The notes below the pieces were generated by a model. The model did not search any database. It worked only from the letters and a program-made list of their open reading frames with translations, and was not told where the DNA came from. A stretch of DNA of 64,000 nt, from positions 39,811,680 to 39,875,679 of the forward strand of contig OZ038385.1 in assembly GCA_964036045.1 (NCBI GenBank). The letters are read 5' to 3'. The stretch's first letter is position 1; the number at the start of each line of letters is the position of its first letter. This stretch comes from Eutreptiella sp. 'Long Island Sound 2002' (taxonomy: Eukaryota; Euglenozoa; Euglenophyceae; Eutreptiales; Eutreptiaceae). A program made the position numbers and the translations under genes. Shown here piece by piece: positions 54,346-63,427 of the stretch.

Positions 54346-55183
54346 CAGCGCGCGCCGGCACAGGCTGAGTTTTACTGTCTGCAGCAGTACTTCGCCGGCG
54401 ATTTGTGTCATCAGGACTTTCCTGGAATTTTGTGTCATCACGAATTTTTTCCACGACGATTTGTGTCAATAGAGTGGCAGCCTAACCAATATTTTTTTAC
54501 ATACAGTGCGATAATTGCTATGAAATTTGGTCATTATATTCCTGAAGTGTTGAAAATGATGATTCTGTTATTTTTATGCCGGCGTCATTCAAAATTAGGT
54601 CGGTGTTACTTATTGGGCAACCATAGTGCATTCCAAAGGCAGTAGGAGCTTTGTTGTAGCTTCGTTTGGTCAGTGGTGACTTTCCGGTCACATTTTGGAC
54701 GCCATCTGACGTCGCAAGTTTGAGCATTGCCTACAAGTTGTCATTTCAAAGCACAATGCCTTGCTTGACCATTTCCGTCCATTTCTGCAGCTGTTTGATT
54801 CTTTGGTTGAAGCCATGTAACACAAAAACCTAAGAGGAAGTTCCGTGCAACACAAGAGGCCGGACATGGTTTTTGCGGCTTGAAGCTACGTGAATGCGCG
54901 AGATAACGAAAATAAATAGGGCGAACAATCCTATGTCGGAATGTGGTGCAAACACCCGAATTTTCTTTGTTGCACTACAGCCCGATTCATGGCCGTCTGA
55001 AGAGTTTCTCGCGTTGTTGCTTCGTTTGCTGCTTTACTAATCATCTCTACGCCTTCGACCGCAAGGGACATACGAAGGCCGTTATATCCTTCCCAACTCT
55101 TTCTATAACGCAACTTTGAATTTGTTGAATTATTGGTATTTGCGTGGATTGACTACAACGACTTGTACTCACCATGGCGCCAA
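54346..55183. other. no gene supported; second arm of inverted duplication at 54940-55045
   Basis: Moderately A/T-rich. The minus frame 54931-55113 (MISKAANEATTRETLQTAMN) is protein-like and is the better-preserved arm of the inverted duplication with 51017-51125. It could be the end of a gene, since GCCATG followed by GTGAGT on the minus strand at 55170 looks like an exon end. I cannot place it. Confidence 0.35.
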
Positions 55184-55370
55184 TGGGATGCAGCGTTCTA
55201 GGGCGTGGTGCGGAACCCCTAGTTAGAACGCAATTTCTGGAACACCCACCTACCCTCAATCTTGGGGCAAACCACCTAAAAAAATGGATCCAGCACCCTC
55301 AAAAACCCCCCATCCCCTTTCTTTCCCCACATAACCCTCATTTTAGGGGTGGTTTTTGGGGGGGGGGTCA

Positions 55371-55498
55371 AAGAGTTAGAGCACAGTTAGAACAGAGTTA
55401 GAACGCAGTTAGAGCACCTTGCTCTAACTAGTTATCGCGCTAGTTATCGCGCGATAACTCAGTTATCGCGTAGTTATCGCGTGTAGTTATCGCGCACC
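55371..55498. repeat. subterminal cluster 1 of GCGATAAC / GTTAGAGC words
   Basis: GTTAGAGC and GTTAGAAC words (55371-55430) followed by AGTTATCGCG words, including TAGTTATCGCGCGATAAC, a perfect palindrome core. It lies about 150 bp inside the left terminal repeat. Confidence 0.85.
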
Positions 55499-55783
55499 CC
55501 TGCTCCCTCCCTCCCTAGGACAAACAACACAAAACACTTGGCACAAAGCATGTGTGGTCGTTTTTCATACAAAGTCATCAACGTCTGAGGCCTTGACTGC
55601 CTGCAGTCCCAAAAGCCCTTGCTCCAAGGCGTTCATGGACATGCAATGGTGCATGTGGCGGAGGGACACACTTGGCCTCACCAAGGACCAACCCTTAAAA
55701 CAATTTTTGAGCCTCCTTTTGTAAGGCCCATGCCCTTCGATGGCTTGGGGGAGGGCTTGGGGGCGGGGGTTTGGCCCTTACCC

Positions 55784-56423
55784 CTAAGGGGGGGGGGGGG
55801 CATCCGGCTCAACCACCACCACGTCTGGTCCCCGCTTCGTCTGGCCTTTTCCCGGCCTTCCCCCCTTGGGTGCATACTGCCGAACCCAATCGGCAGTGGC
55901 GTCCACCACAGAAGGGGGGGGGTCATACCCACCAACCTGGTGGATGCCCCCCCCCCCTGTGCAGCTTCTGCCACACTTCCCTCCCCGTATACTCCCCCTC
56001 CCACAAAAAACACACCCTCAAAAGGAAATAAGATTTCCTTTGGGGGGGGTCGCTCATCCCAAACAAACACAAAAAAGCCGCAACCGTTTCCCCCTCAGCG
56101 GCATTCGGCCACTTGGCCGTTTCCCCCCCAACCCACACATAGGAGGGGAGGGTGAGGTTGGTCTTCCTCTCCACCCCCCCCTCCTTCTCGGTGATGGTGA
56201 CCTGCCGGTACCATCCCGTCCCCCCCATCGTGCAGGCCTCATCCCCAGGCTCCCCCCACCGCCACGACGCCCCCTCCGGCAGCCTCTTCTCCCCCTCCAG
56301 CTCCAACCGGGCCGCCACCGGCTTGGCGGGCCGTGCCCCTGCTGCTTCTGCTGCTCCGCCTGTGCCCTCGGCTGCCTGGGCGTCGTCCTTGACGAAGATA
56401 CGGGGCAGCTGAAAGATGGTAGC
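55784..56423 (-). CDS. oxygenase-like gene, exon 2
   Basis: Begins ATIFQLPRIFVKDDAQ after a T-rich acceptor. Contains Ala/Glu-rich low complexity, then an ordered segment that may be BAH- or Tudor-like by secondary-structure impression only. After correction of the C run at 55947-55957 it reads IHQVGGYDPPPSVVDATADW and DVVVVEPDAP and stops at TAG 55784-55786. A third C run (55788-55800) makes the true C-terminus uncertain. Confidence 0.5.
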
Positions 56424-58835
56424 CTGAAAAAAACAAAAGAAACAAAAAAAAAACACGCGATAACCCGCGCGATAACCCCCGCGATAACTAGGTTATCGCG
56501 CGATAACCCCCGCGATAACCCCCCGCGATAACCCCGCGATAACTAGTTAGAGCGCGATAACCTAGCGCGATATCTAGTTAGAGCACCTAGTTAGAACGCG
56601 ATAACCTAGCGCGACAACTAGTTAGAGCAGGGGTTAGAGCAGGGTGTTGTGGGAAGTTTTCACACCTGGTGACATGGACACATGCCTTGGCCCTCCTTCT
56701 TGGCGTCGTCCAGCACCAGGCCCAGCCTCCGCAGCCACACGAAGTCCGTGACGGCCGCATACTCCCCCACCTGCCGCCACTCCACCACCTGGGCCACCCC
56801 CTCCACCTCAGGGGCCACCCTTGCCACTCCCCCATACAACCCCCTCCTCACCACCAAAATGGCGCCCGCCGGCACCTTAATCCCAACATGCCCTTGCAAG
56901 GTGGGCCAGGGCAGTGCCTCCCCATGGCACACCTTGGCCAAGGGGCACTGATCGGGGTGGCCTGCGACCGCCCCCGCCTCCTCATTAGTGAGGGGGGCAA
57001 TCACCTCCCTCCCAATCCCCCACCCCGACAACAAAAAATGCCCTGTGGTTGTTCCCACCGGGAGCAAGCACTGAGCAGATTGCTCAATGCTGACCCCATT
57101 GGGGTCCACCACCACCTCCTCCTCCTCCCCCCCCTCCACCTCCTCCCCCTCCTGGCATGGCACACAAAGGCCATCTTTGTGGGCGGTGCACAAAATCAGC
57201 CGATTGCATCCGTAGCAATTGGCTACCACCTTCCCCCTACACCTAACCGCCCCATCACACTGGACTGTCCTGGCCACCCGGCCACCAGGTGCCCCCAGCT
57301 GGGGCCTTTTAATGGACTGCGTCACGTGCAGGTTGGGGAATCGAAGATTCCCCCCCTGGGTAAGCTCAATGGCAAAAAATGCCATGACGCGGGGGTCCCT
57401 TACCCCCATGGGGGAGGCCTTGGGAATCCCCGACCCCCTGTGGACATCAAGGGCATTAAAAAAAAAGGCAGTGCCCCTCTTGAATGGCACAGCCCTCTCC
57501 ACCCAAGGGTCAGGGAACCCCGAACTGCTGGAGGGCACAAAAAGAAAATGTGACCCATCCTCCCCCTCATGATTATGGGTTAGCATAATAAGGCAATTGA
57601 CAATCAATGTGCCTTCAGGAATGGTGTAGGGGGGGGGCGTCGCGATGGAGGTGCTGGGGGGTGTGGTCATAGCTCGAAATTTCGGCCATGTCAAGGATGG
57701 TGCAGCTCCATCCGACCCCCCCCACCACAGTCTTCTTCGCGGTCTCAAGCACACGATCTGCCACCCTTTTGAGGACTGGCAGATCATGGAGCTTGTGGGG
57801 CTTGTGCTTGTGGTGGTTGGCACACCCATAGTTGCCATACAATGTGCGGCGGGTCCCAGAATCTTGGATCCTGCCGACAATGGGGGGGTTCTCGTTGAAA
57901 ATGGGTGCCTTCTCTGAGAGAGGCACCCTATCCAAATCATCCAAAAGACTTTGCAGCTGAATGTCACTCAAGAAATCGTGTTCCAGGAGGTGGTTGACCA
58001 CCAGCTTTCCCCCCACCGTGAGCACAAGGTCATTGGGGTCCCTATTAAAGGCCCCCAAGGGCTCGGCGGCAACCACCTCCTCCGCCTCCCCAATAAGGGG
58101 GGGTGTTGCCCCAAATGGAAAAAGAATCACCCCCTGCCCCGAAATAATGTTGGGAGTGGTGACCCCATACCACTCACGCTCCCACTCCCTTGTGGGGCAA
58201 AGGGAGTGCATGGGGAGCTTGTTTTCGGGGTCGTCAGTGCATACCCGGCGGGTGTTGTGGGTGAGGGGTTGGGGGAACCAACCATCCGACTTCCCCTTCC
58301 CCTTACCAGGTCGGATCCTTACCTTCTGGACACTAATCATAAGGGGGTTGTGGGGCTTCTCCTTCCTCCCCCCAGCCCCCCACCCCCCCGCATCCTCCTC
58401 CTCCTCCTCCACTTCCTCCTCCTCCTCCTCCTGACCCACATAGAGGGTCGTCTTCGTCCCTGCACCCTTCTCGGCATGAGCGGTGACGGACTCCACCACC
58501 GCGTCCACATCCTCGTTATGAAGCTGGATCAAAAATCCAGCAACCCCTGGATTTACCTCTAGCAACTCGAAGATGTAGTTGCTGAGAACCCGGGGGTCTC
58601 GCTTGTCCGGCATGAAGGGGGACTTATGGACAAGGGGTCCAAAGTCCACACCATGTTCAAAGCGGGTCGCCACAGGGCGCCTCACATTGGCATCACCCAT
58701 CGTAAACCCCTCAGGACCGCCAAGGCGACGGACCCCAAGGAGCTTTTGATGGTGCTCGCACCAAGCGTGGGCAGCAGCAAGGGCCATTACGAAGAATATG
58801 AAAGCTTTGAGAGCTAAAGCGAAAAGGGGAAACAT
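55784..58835 (-). CDS. 2-oxoglutarate/Fe(II) oxygenase-like protein with Cys/His cluster
   Basis: Exon 1 58835-56666, exon 2 56423-55784, joined in phase 0 (CACCAG|GTGTGA, TTTTTTCAG|GCTACC). Exon 1 reads in two frames that meet at a C9 run (57629-57637); one C fewer restores one frame. Iron ligands: QHLHRDAP (HxD) just before the run, and DVHRGSG with DPRVMAFFAIEL (distal His, then Arg for 2-oxoglutarate) after it. Upstream are a hydrophobic N-terminus (signal-like, or intronic readthrough), a poly-Glu stretch and the lid-like EHDFLSDIQLQSLLDDLD. Downstream is a Cys/His cluster (CDGAVRCRG, CYGCNRL, CTAHKDGLCVPC). Exon 2 holds a beta-rich segment (WYRQVTITEKEG, SYFLLRVCFLWEGEYTG), then a C11 run (55947-55957) where again one base fewer keeps the frame. 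The substrate is unknown; oxidation of nucleic-acid bases or protein side chains are both possible. Confidence 0.6.
56452..56645. repeat. intronic cluster 2 of GCGATAAC / GTTAGAGC words
   Basis: More than ten GCGATAAC words in both orientations (CCCCCGCGATAAC units, GGTTATCGCGCGATAACC) and several CTAGTTAGAGC words. It fills most of the 242-bp intron of the oxygenase-like gene. Confidence 0.85.
56666..58835 (-). CDS. oxygenase-like gene, exon 1 (with one-base shift in a C run)
   Basis: The 406-codon frame 58835-57615 ends TGA just after HRD; the 435-codon frame ending near 56660 begins upstream of the run and carries the rest of the oxygenase fold. The two belong together, because the HxD and distal His of one active site fall on opposite sides. 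Alternative start: the ATG of MALAAAHAWCEHHQ at about 58787. Confidence 0.6.
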
Positions 58836-58844
58836 AAAATGAAG

Positions 58845-58997
58845 CGCGATAACCTACGCGATAACTCGCGCGATAACTAGTTATCGCGCGATAACCCCCG
58901 CGATAACCCCCGCGATAACTAGGTTATCGCGCGATAACCCACGCGATAACTAGTGCTCTAACCCCGTTCTAACCCCGTTCTAACTAGTTAGAGCACA
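58845..58997. repeat. subterminal cluster 3 of GCGATAAC / GTTCTAAC words
   Basis: The same two words, ordered as a mirror of cluster 1: GCGATAAC units first (58848-58955), then CTCTAAC/GTTCTAAC units and CTAACTAGTTAGAGC. It lies directly upstream of the oxygenase-like start and about 140 bp inside the right terminal repeat. Confidence 0.85.
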
Positions 58998-59172
58998 CAA
59001 AGATCAAATCGCAAAAAGTGCAAAACGGGCAATATCGAGCAAACGAAACATGGAAGGCACATTGTTGCATCATAGTGCACCCATGTAACATGTGAAATTC
59101 CGGGTTCCAACCATATTAACAACACCCAAAATTGGGGGGGTTCCGCACCACGCCCTAGAACGCTGCATCCCA

Positions 59173-62100
59173 AAAGACACGTACTACCCAAGGGCAACGG
59201 AAATATTCCTTTGTCTACCACGCGCAGAACGGAATCAACGTTTTTTGTTCGTCAAAAATGAATCCATAAAGTTTTGTTGTTCCGGGGGGTTTTCCAACGT
59301 GCCGGACGTCATGGAAGCATCTGTTTTGTTCATTCCCACCGTTTTCCATGTGAGAAGCGTATCGTGCCGTTGCCTCTACCTTGGCTTTCGTGCTCCGTGT
59401 GCCGCGCGTGTTACGCGTGTTACGTGTTCTAAGCGTTCGCTTCTAGGTGTGCCTCTGGAACTCGAATAACTCGTGTCGCATATCCGTGCAAGGCGTGTTC
59501 CGCGTTCCGCACGTAACCGACATCACGCTTCTGGAGGCCGGAACCCACGTTTTGCGCGAGCTACGCGTCCTCCTGTACCTCAGCCCTTTCTTTATGCCCG
59601 CACCGCTTTTCCCGGATAGCCACAAGCAGTGGCTCGCCAAGGGGGGCCACCTGGGCAGCTGGGGGAGCGCGGCCACGCTGAAGCACAACGCGCTCATCGT
59701 GTTCCAAATCAAATAACAGACATGTATGTGATTGTTCAATGGGGTGGAGTACGGGTGTTGTGCCTTTCGATGTCCCCCACGTCGATGTCGTTCGTTTCAC
59801 TTTTTTTTTTTTCTGTTTCTGGGCCGTGCCACACATTTCTGCATAGCTGGGTGGCACGCAGCCTGGGTCAACCGCAAGAAGCCCGGCAGCAAGGATCGCC
59901 GAGAAGATGAGATGTACCTCACCAACGTCACCGCATATCAAGTATGCATGCATGACAAGTGCCATTATGTTCCGTTTCGTCGCACCGTGCCGGTCCCTAG
60001 TCTCCATTTTCGATAAGCTGCTTACCCCACCAACTGCCTGCAGATCAAGACGAAGCCAAGCAAGCCCCGGGATCCCGCAAAAGTCCAAGATTGCCGCGCT
60101 AAGCCGGATGGATGGTTCGAGTACACAAAGGTTGTTCTGGGCGTGCTGCGTGTTGCATCTGTACGTGATTCTGCCCCCTGTTCTACGTGTGTTGCGCGTG
60201 TTGCGCGTTCTGCACGTTCCGCCGGTGTGCCTCTCGCTCCGCCTGTGGGGGCACCACCACCGTGTTACGCGTGCTGCGCGTTCTGCAGATCCAAGCGAAC
60301 CGGTTGTGGAGCTGGTGGGAGGGCGAGGCAAAAGAGAGTGAGGAGGAGGAGGAGGAGGAGGAGGAGGCAGCGGACGATGGAGACGAGGAGGAGGAAGAGG
60401 AGGAAGAGGAGGAAGACGACGACGTGCCATTGACACCCCATGGCAAGAAGCAGGCCCGAGGCACAGTGAAGAGGGAGCATTCAGAGGACGAGCCAGATGA
60501 TGTGCCGGAGAAACACTCCTCTTCTGCTGCAAAGGCTTCTGGAAAGGCAGCACGGTCCACCATGCTGGAGGTCAAGCAGGAGCCGCAGACAATGGCAGAG
60601 AAGAAGAAGCGGAAGGCAGAGGAGCGGAGCCGCTCAAGGTGCCACCGAAGAAGTCCGAGGCCGAGATGCCCAAGAAAAAGAAGGACAAGGACAAGCCGGC
60701 CCGTGGGAACGTGTCCTTTGCGATCGGCGGGAAGGGCCCGCAGAAGAGCATCAGCGCCGCACCGACAAGAGCAGAGAAGTTCTAGCATGAAGGCGGGTAC
60801 GACCGTGATCTGGACACAATGCAGAGAATCTTGGAGACGGACTTCAATGCGACCGTGGGTCGCCTGGTGATGCACTACAAGGAGTGCCTGTCGGAGGAAC
60901 CCAAGTCCAAGCAAGAGCTCGGGTTGGCCCTGCTGCTGCACACCAGTGTGCGGGCCCTGAGCGTGCAAAGCGTGCTGAGATGCGGGACCAAGAACGCCCA
61001 GTCGGCTGCAGTAGCCCGTGAGCACTTCGAGAAGCGCTACCCATCGAGCAGCCCGAGACAAGTGGCGGAGGGGATTTTGAAGGGCCTTTCGGTTTGTACG
61101 GGTTGCGCCGCCGCGCCGCAATGGCCGGTGGACCTCAGCCCGCCGGCAGAGGGCCTGAGTTTGGCCAAGCTGAAAATGGAGGGCCTGCGAGGTGGTCGTG
61201 GAGGTGGGGTCAGCGATCGGGTGAGCGCAATGGGCATCGAAGACATCGTTGACATGGACACGGATGTTTTGCAGGTGTTGCGCGCGTCCTCTGTTCTGTT
61301 TCTACGTAGTCGCTCCGCGCGTCATGCGCGTTCTGCGTGTTTGCTTCTACTGTGCCTCTGGAGGACCGATGGTGTTTTCCGCGTTCTGCAGGAGAAGTTT
61401 GTCCGGTTTGTCCGGATGGCCGGCCTGATGGCGTACAAATTGGAAGAGGAACGGCAACTCGAACTTCCGGCGTCTGGAGCATGGTCGTTGGTGCGCACCC
61501 GAGAGCTGGCGGCGAAGAAACCGCGGGTATCTGTGTGCTTTGTGGTCTCGGTGGTGTGCGCGCTGGTGCCTCCGCGCGGCCTCTGGAGGCCCATGGTAGC
61601 GTGATGCGCGTTCTACGCGTGTTACACGCATGATTCCTTGCACGCTTCTGGAGGAGGACTTGCCGTGTTACACGTTGTGCATACTGCCGCTTGGGATTGG
61701 CCACCGCAGTACCAGCAGTCGTACGACGAAGACCCGCAGTGGCCCAGCTATCCGCCACTGCTGCGGGGCCCGCCGCCGCATGGCCAGCCGCCGCGGGGCC
61801 ACCCGCCTCCCTTGCCCTATGGTGCGCCGCCGCGGGGCCACCCCCCTCCCCTGCCGTATGGCGCGCCGCCGCGGGGTTCCCCGCCTCCCCTGCCCTATGG
61901 CGCGCCCCCCGGCGCATCGGGCGAGCCGCCGGAGCTTCGTCCGAAGGCGCTGCTCGGCCCATTCGCCGATGTGGCAGAGAGAAAGAAGGTGCGTGGGCGG
62001 CTGCGGAACTAACCCGATCGTACGTCCTCCGTTGCGGCTTTCAATGCGTGGTTTGTACGGAGCCGTGAGTCACATGTATGTGGAGCCCCGGTCTCGTCTG

Positions 62101-62811
62101 CCCGATGTTCTGCCACTTGGTTGCCCCCCTCGTGTTTCCACAGGATCCGCAGGAGACGGGCGAGACGCGGGACGATCCCCAGAGCATCAAAACAGAAGGA
62201 TCTGGCGCCGTTGGGATGGAGGTGGAGCAGGTCGCTGTGCTGCGTGTTCTCCACGCGTGCTTCTTTGTCGCCTCTAGAGGCTGGTACGCCCCGTGTTGCG
62301 CGTGTTGCGCGTTCTCCGCGTTCTACATGTCTTGCCTCCGCCGTGCCTCTGGAGGACAGACATCACGTCGTTCGCGTTCTGCAGAAGCCTCCCCCGGAGA
62401 CGGAAGGTCAGGGGGCCAAAGAAGGACCCAAGGAGCCCGCAGAAGGCGCTGCAGAAGGCGCTGCCGCACGCGCGGAGGTCTCAGCAGGGGGCGATGGTGG
62501 TCCGGCAGGTGAGCAGGTGCGCATTGCGGGGTCACTGCTGTTTGCGCGTCATGCCCGTATGGTTTTGTTGTGCCTCTGGAATCCGCCCTGGCATGTGTTG
62601 CGCGTTCTGCGCGTGTTACGCGTTACCCGTGTCTCGATTGTGGCCTTCCTCTGGAGGACAGCACCCCGTTTTCCGCGTTCTGCAGGCGCCTGTGCGAGTG
62701 AAGGAGGAGCCCCCCGACTCCCCGGAACGCCATGCCGAACCGGAGGGGGATCCAGATACGGAGACGGCAGCCGAGGGCAAGATGACGGACGGCGAAATCC
62801 AAGAAGTGTAG
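59173..62811 (+). CDS. gene C: multi-exon acidic/basic nuclear-type protein
   Basis: Exons: (?-)59349, 59537-59723, 59847-59941, 60044-60130, 60289-61274, 61392-61526, 61710-61988, 62144-62230, 62385-62516, 62686-62811 (TAG). Splice phases agree throughout (one phase-1 intron, the others phase 0). In order it encodes an ordered N-terminal part (GWHAAWVNRKKPGSKDRRED, KPDGWFEYTK), a Glu/Asp-rich stretch, Lys-rich nuclear-signal-like segments (EKKKRKAEE, PKKKKDKDK), an ordered region (ILETDFNATVGRLVMHYKEC), a Pro-rich repeat (GHPPPLPYGAPPR, three times), and a Glu-rich end. Four sites fit the SUMO consensus: VKRE, VKQE, IKTE, VKEE. Three faults: TAA at 59714-59716 just before a donor, a one-base frame change near 60.62 kb, and TAG at 60783-60785. 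It could be sequence error, decay or recoding. The 5' end is unknown and the first exon touches the terminal repeat of the neighbouring element. No family recognised. Confidence 0.6.
60289..61274 (+). CDS. gene C large exon (acidic and Lys-rich, with frame change and TAG)
   Basis: Acceptor GCGCGTTCTGCAG, donor TTGCAG before GTGTTG. It begins IQANRLWSWWEGEAKES, then poly-Glu. The frame that reads TMAEKKKRKAEE shifts by one base to reach PLKVPPKKSEAEMPKKKKDK; its 986-nt length (2 mod 3) shows that one base is missing relative to an open exon. TAG at 60783 lies between RAEKF and HEGGYDRDLDTMQ in the restored frame. The last 150 codons are clean and end in phase 0. Confidence 0.6.
61710..61988 (+). 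CDS. gene C Pro-rich repeat exon
   Basis: 93 codons, phase 0 at both ends. Three imperfect copies of RGHPPPLPYGAPP, encoded by GC-rich direct DNA repeats, follow YQQSYDEDPQWPSYPPLLRG. The exon ends LLGPFADVAERKK. Tandem DNA copies suggest recent repeat growth within the exon. Confidence 0.65.
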
Positions 62812-63409
62812 AGGGTTGGGAGGGCTGGGAGGGGGAGGAGGGGTGGGAGGGGGAGGGGTCCCAGGGGTTTTTCTCCCCGCTTGGGGAACCGAGTCCGGGA
62901 TGGCCGGACCCCGACGAGTCCCGGGGGCGGCAGAGTTCGCAGCCCGCTTTGCGGGTCCCCCCTTTGGAAGTTTCAGCGCAGACAGGCGCTTTTTCTCAAC
63001 AGGCGCCGGACTGGTGGCGTCGTAATATGTGGTAGCTATACCCGGTTTCCTGGCTGTACGATAACGGAGTATTATGGCGATTGGACATGTAGTGCCCGGC
63101 GCCCAGCACAAGCGAACTGGTGGTGTCCCGCAAAAAAAGATACCACACCTGTTGCCTATTGCTGCGGTCCGGGAATCGAGGTTGAAACCCCCCCCCTCCG
63201 CTGCAGGTTGCTGTGTGGTAGGGGAATTGAGGCTCAAACCACCCCCCCCATGAAAAAAACACCCACAGTGCCCTGTGATACGTGTGCTGCGTGTTGCCTC
63301 TGACTGTGCCTCTGGACTGCGTGTGCGCGTTCTGCGCGTGTTGCGCGTTCTCGGCGTTGCCTCCGGTTCTGCCTCCGGAGCCTAAAAGTACGTGTTCCGT
63401 GTTGTGCAG
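62812..63409 (+). other. intergenic or intronic DNA with introner-like motif
   Basis: After the gene C stop the frame stays open to 63303 with a Cys-rich translation, but nothing is recognised. 63280-63409 carries the same words as the gene C introns (TGCCTCTGGA, GCGCGTTCTGCGCGTGTTGC) and ends GTGTTGTGCAG, an acceptor directly before the piggyBac-like exon. Confidence 0.45.
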
Positions 63410-63427
63410 ACACACCGCTCTTCAAAA

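Larger units (their letters stand above)
55184..59172. mobile_element. 4-kb TIR-bounded unit carrying a 2OG-Fe(II) oxygenase-like gene
   Basis: A perfect 36-bp inverted repeat, containing GGGATGCAGCGTTCTAGGGC, occupies 55184-55219 and 59137-59172. Inside are one minus-strand gene (two exons, 58835-55784) and three clusters of short palindrome-forming words: near the left end, in the intron, and near the right end. No recognisable transposase is encoded. No target duplication is visible. It looks like a DNA transposon whose only cargo is an oxygenase, or an autonomous unit of unknown type. Confidence 0.6.
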
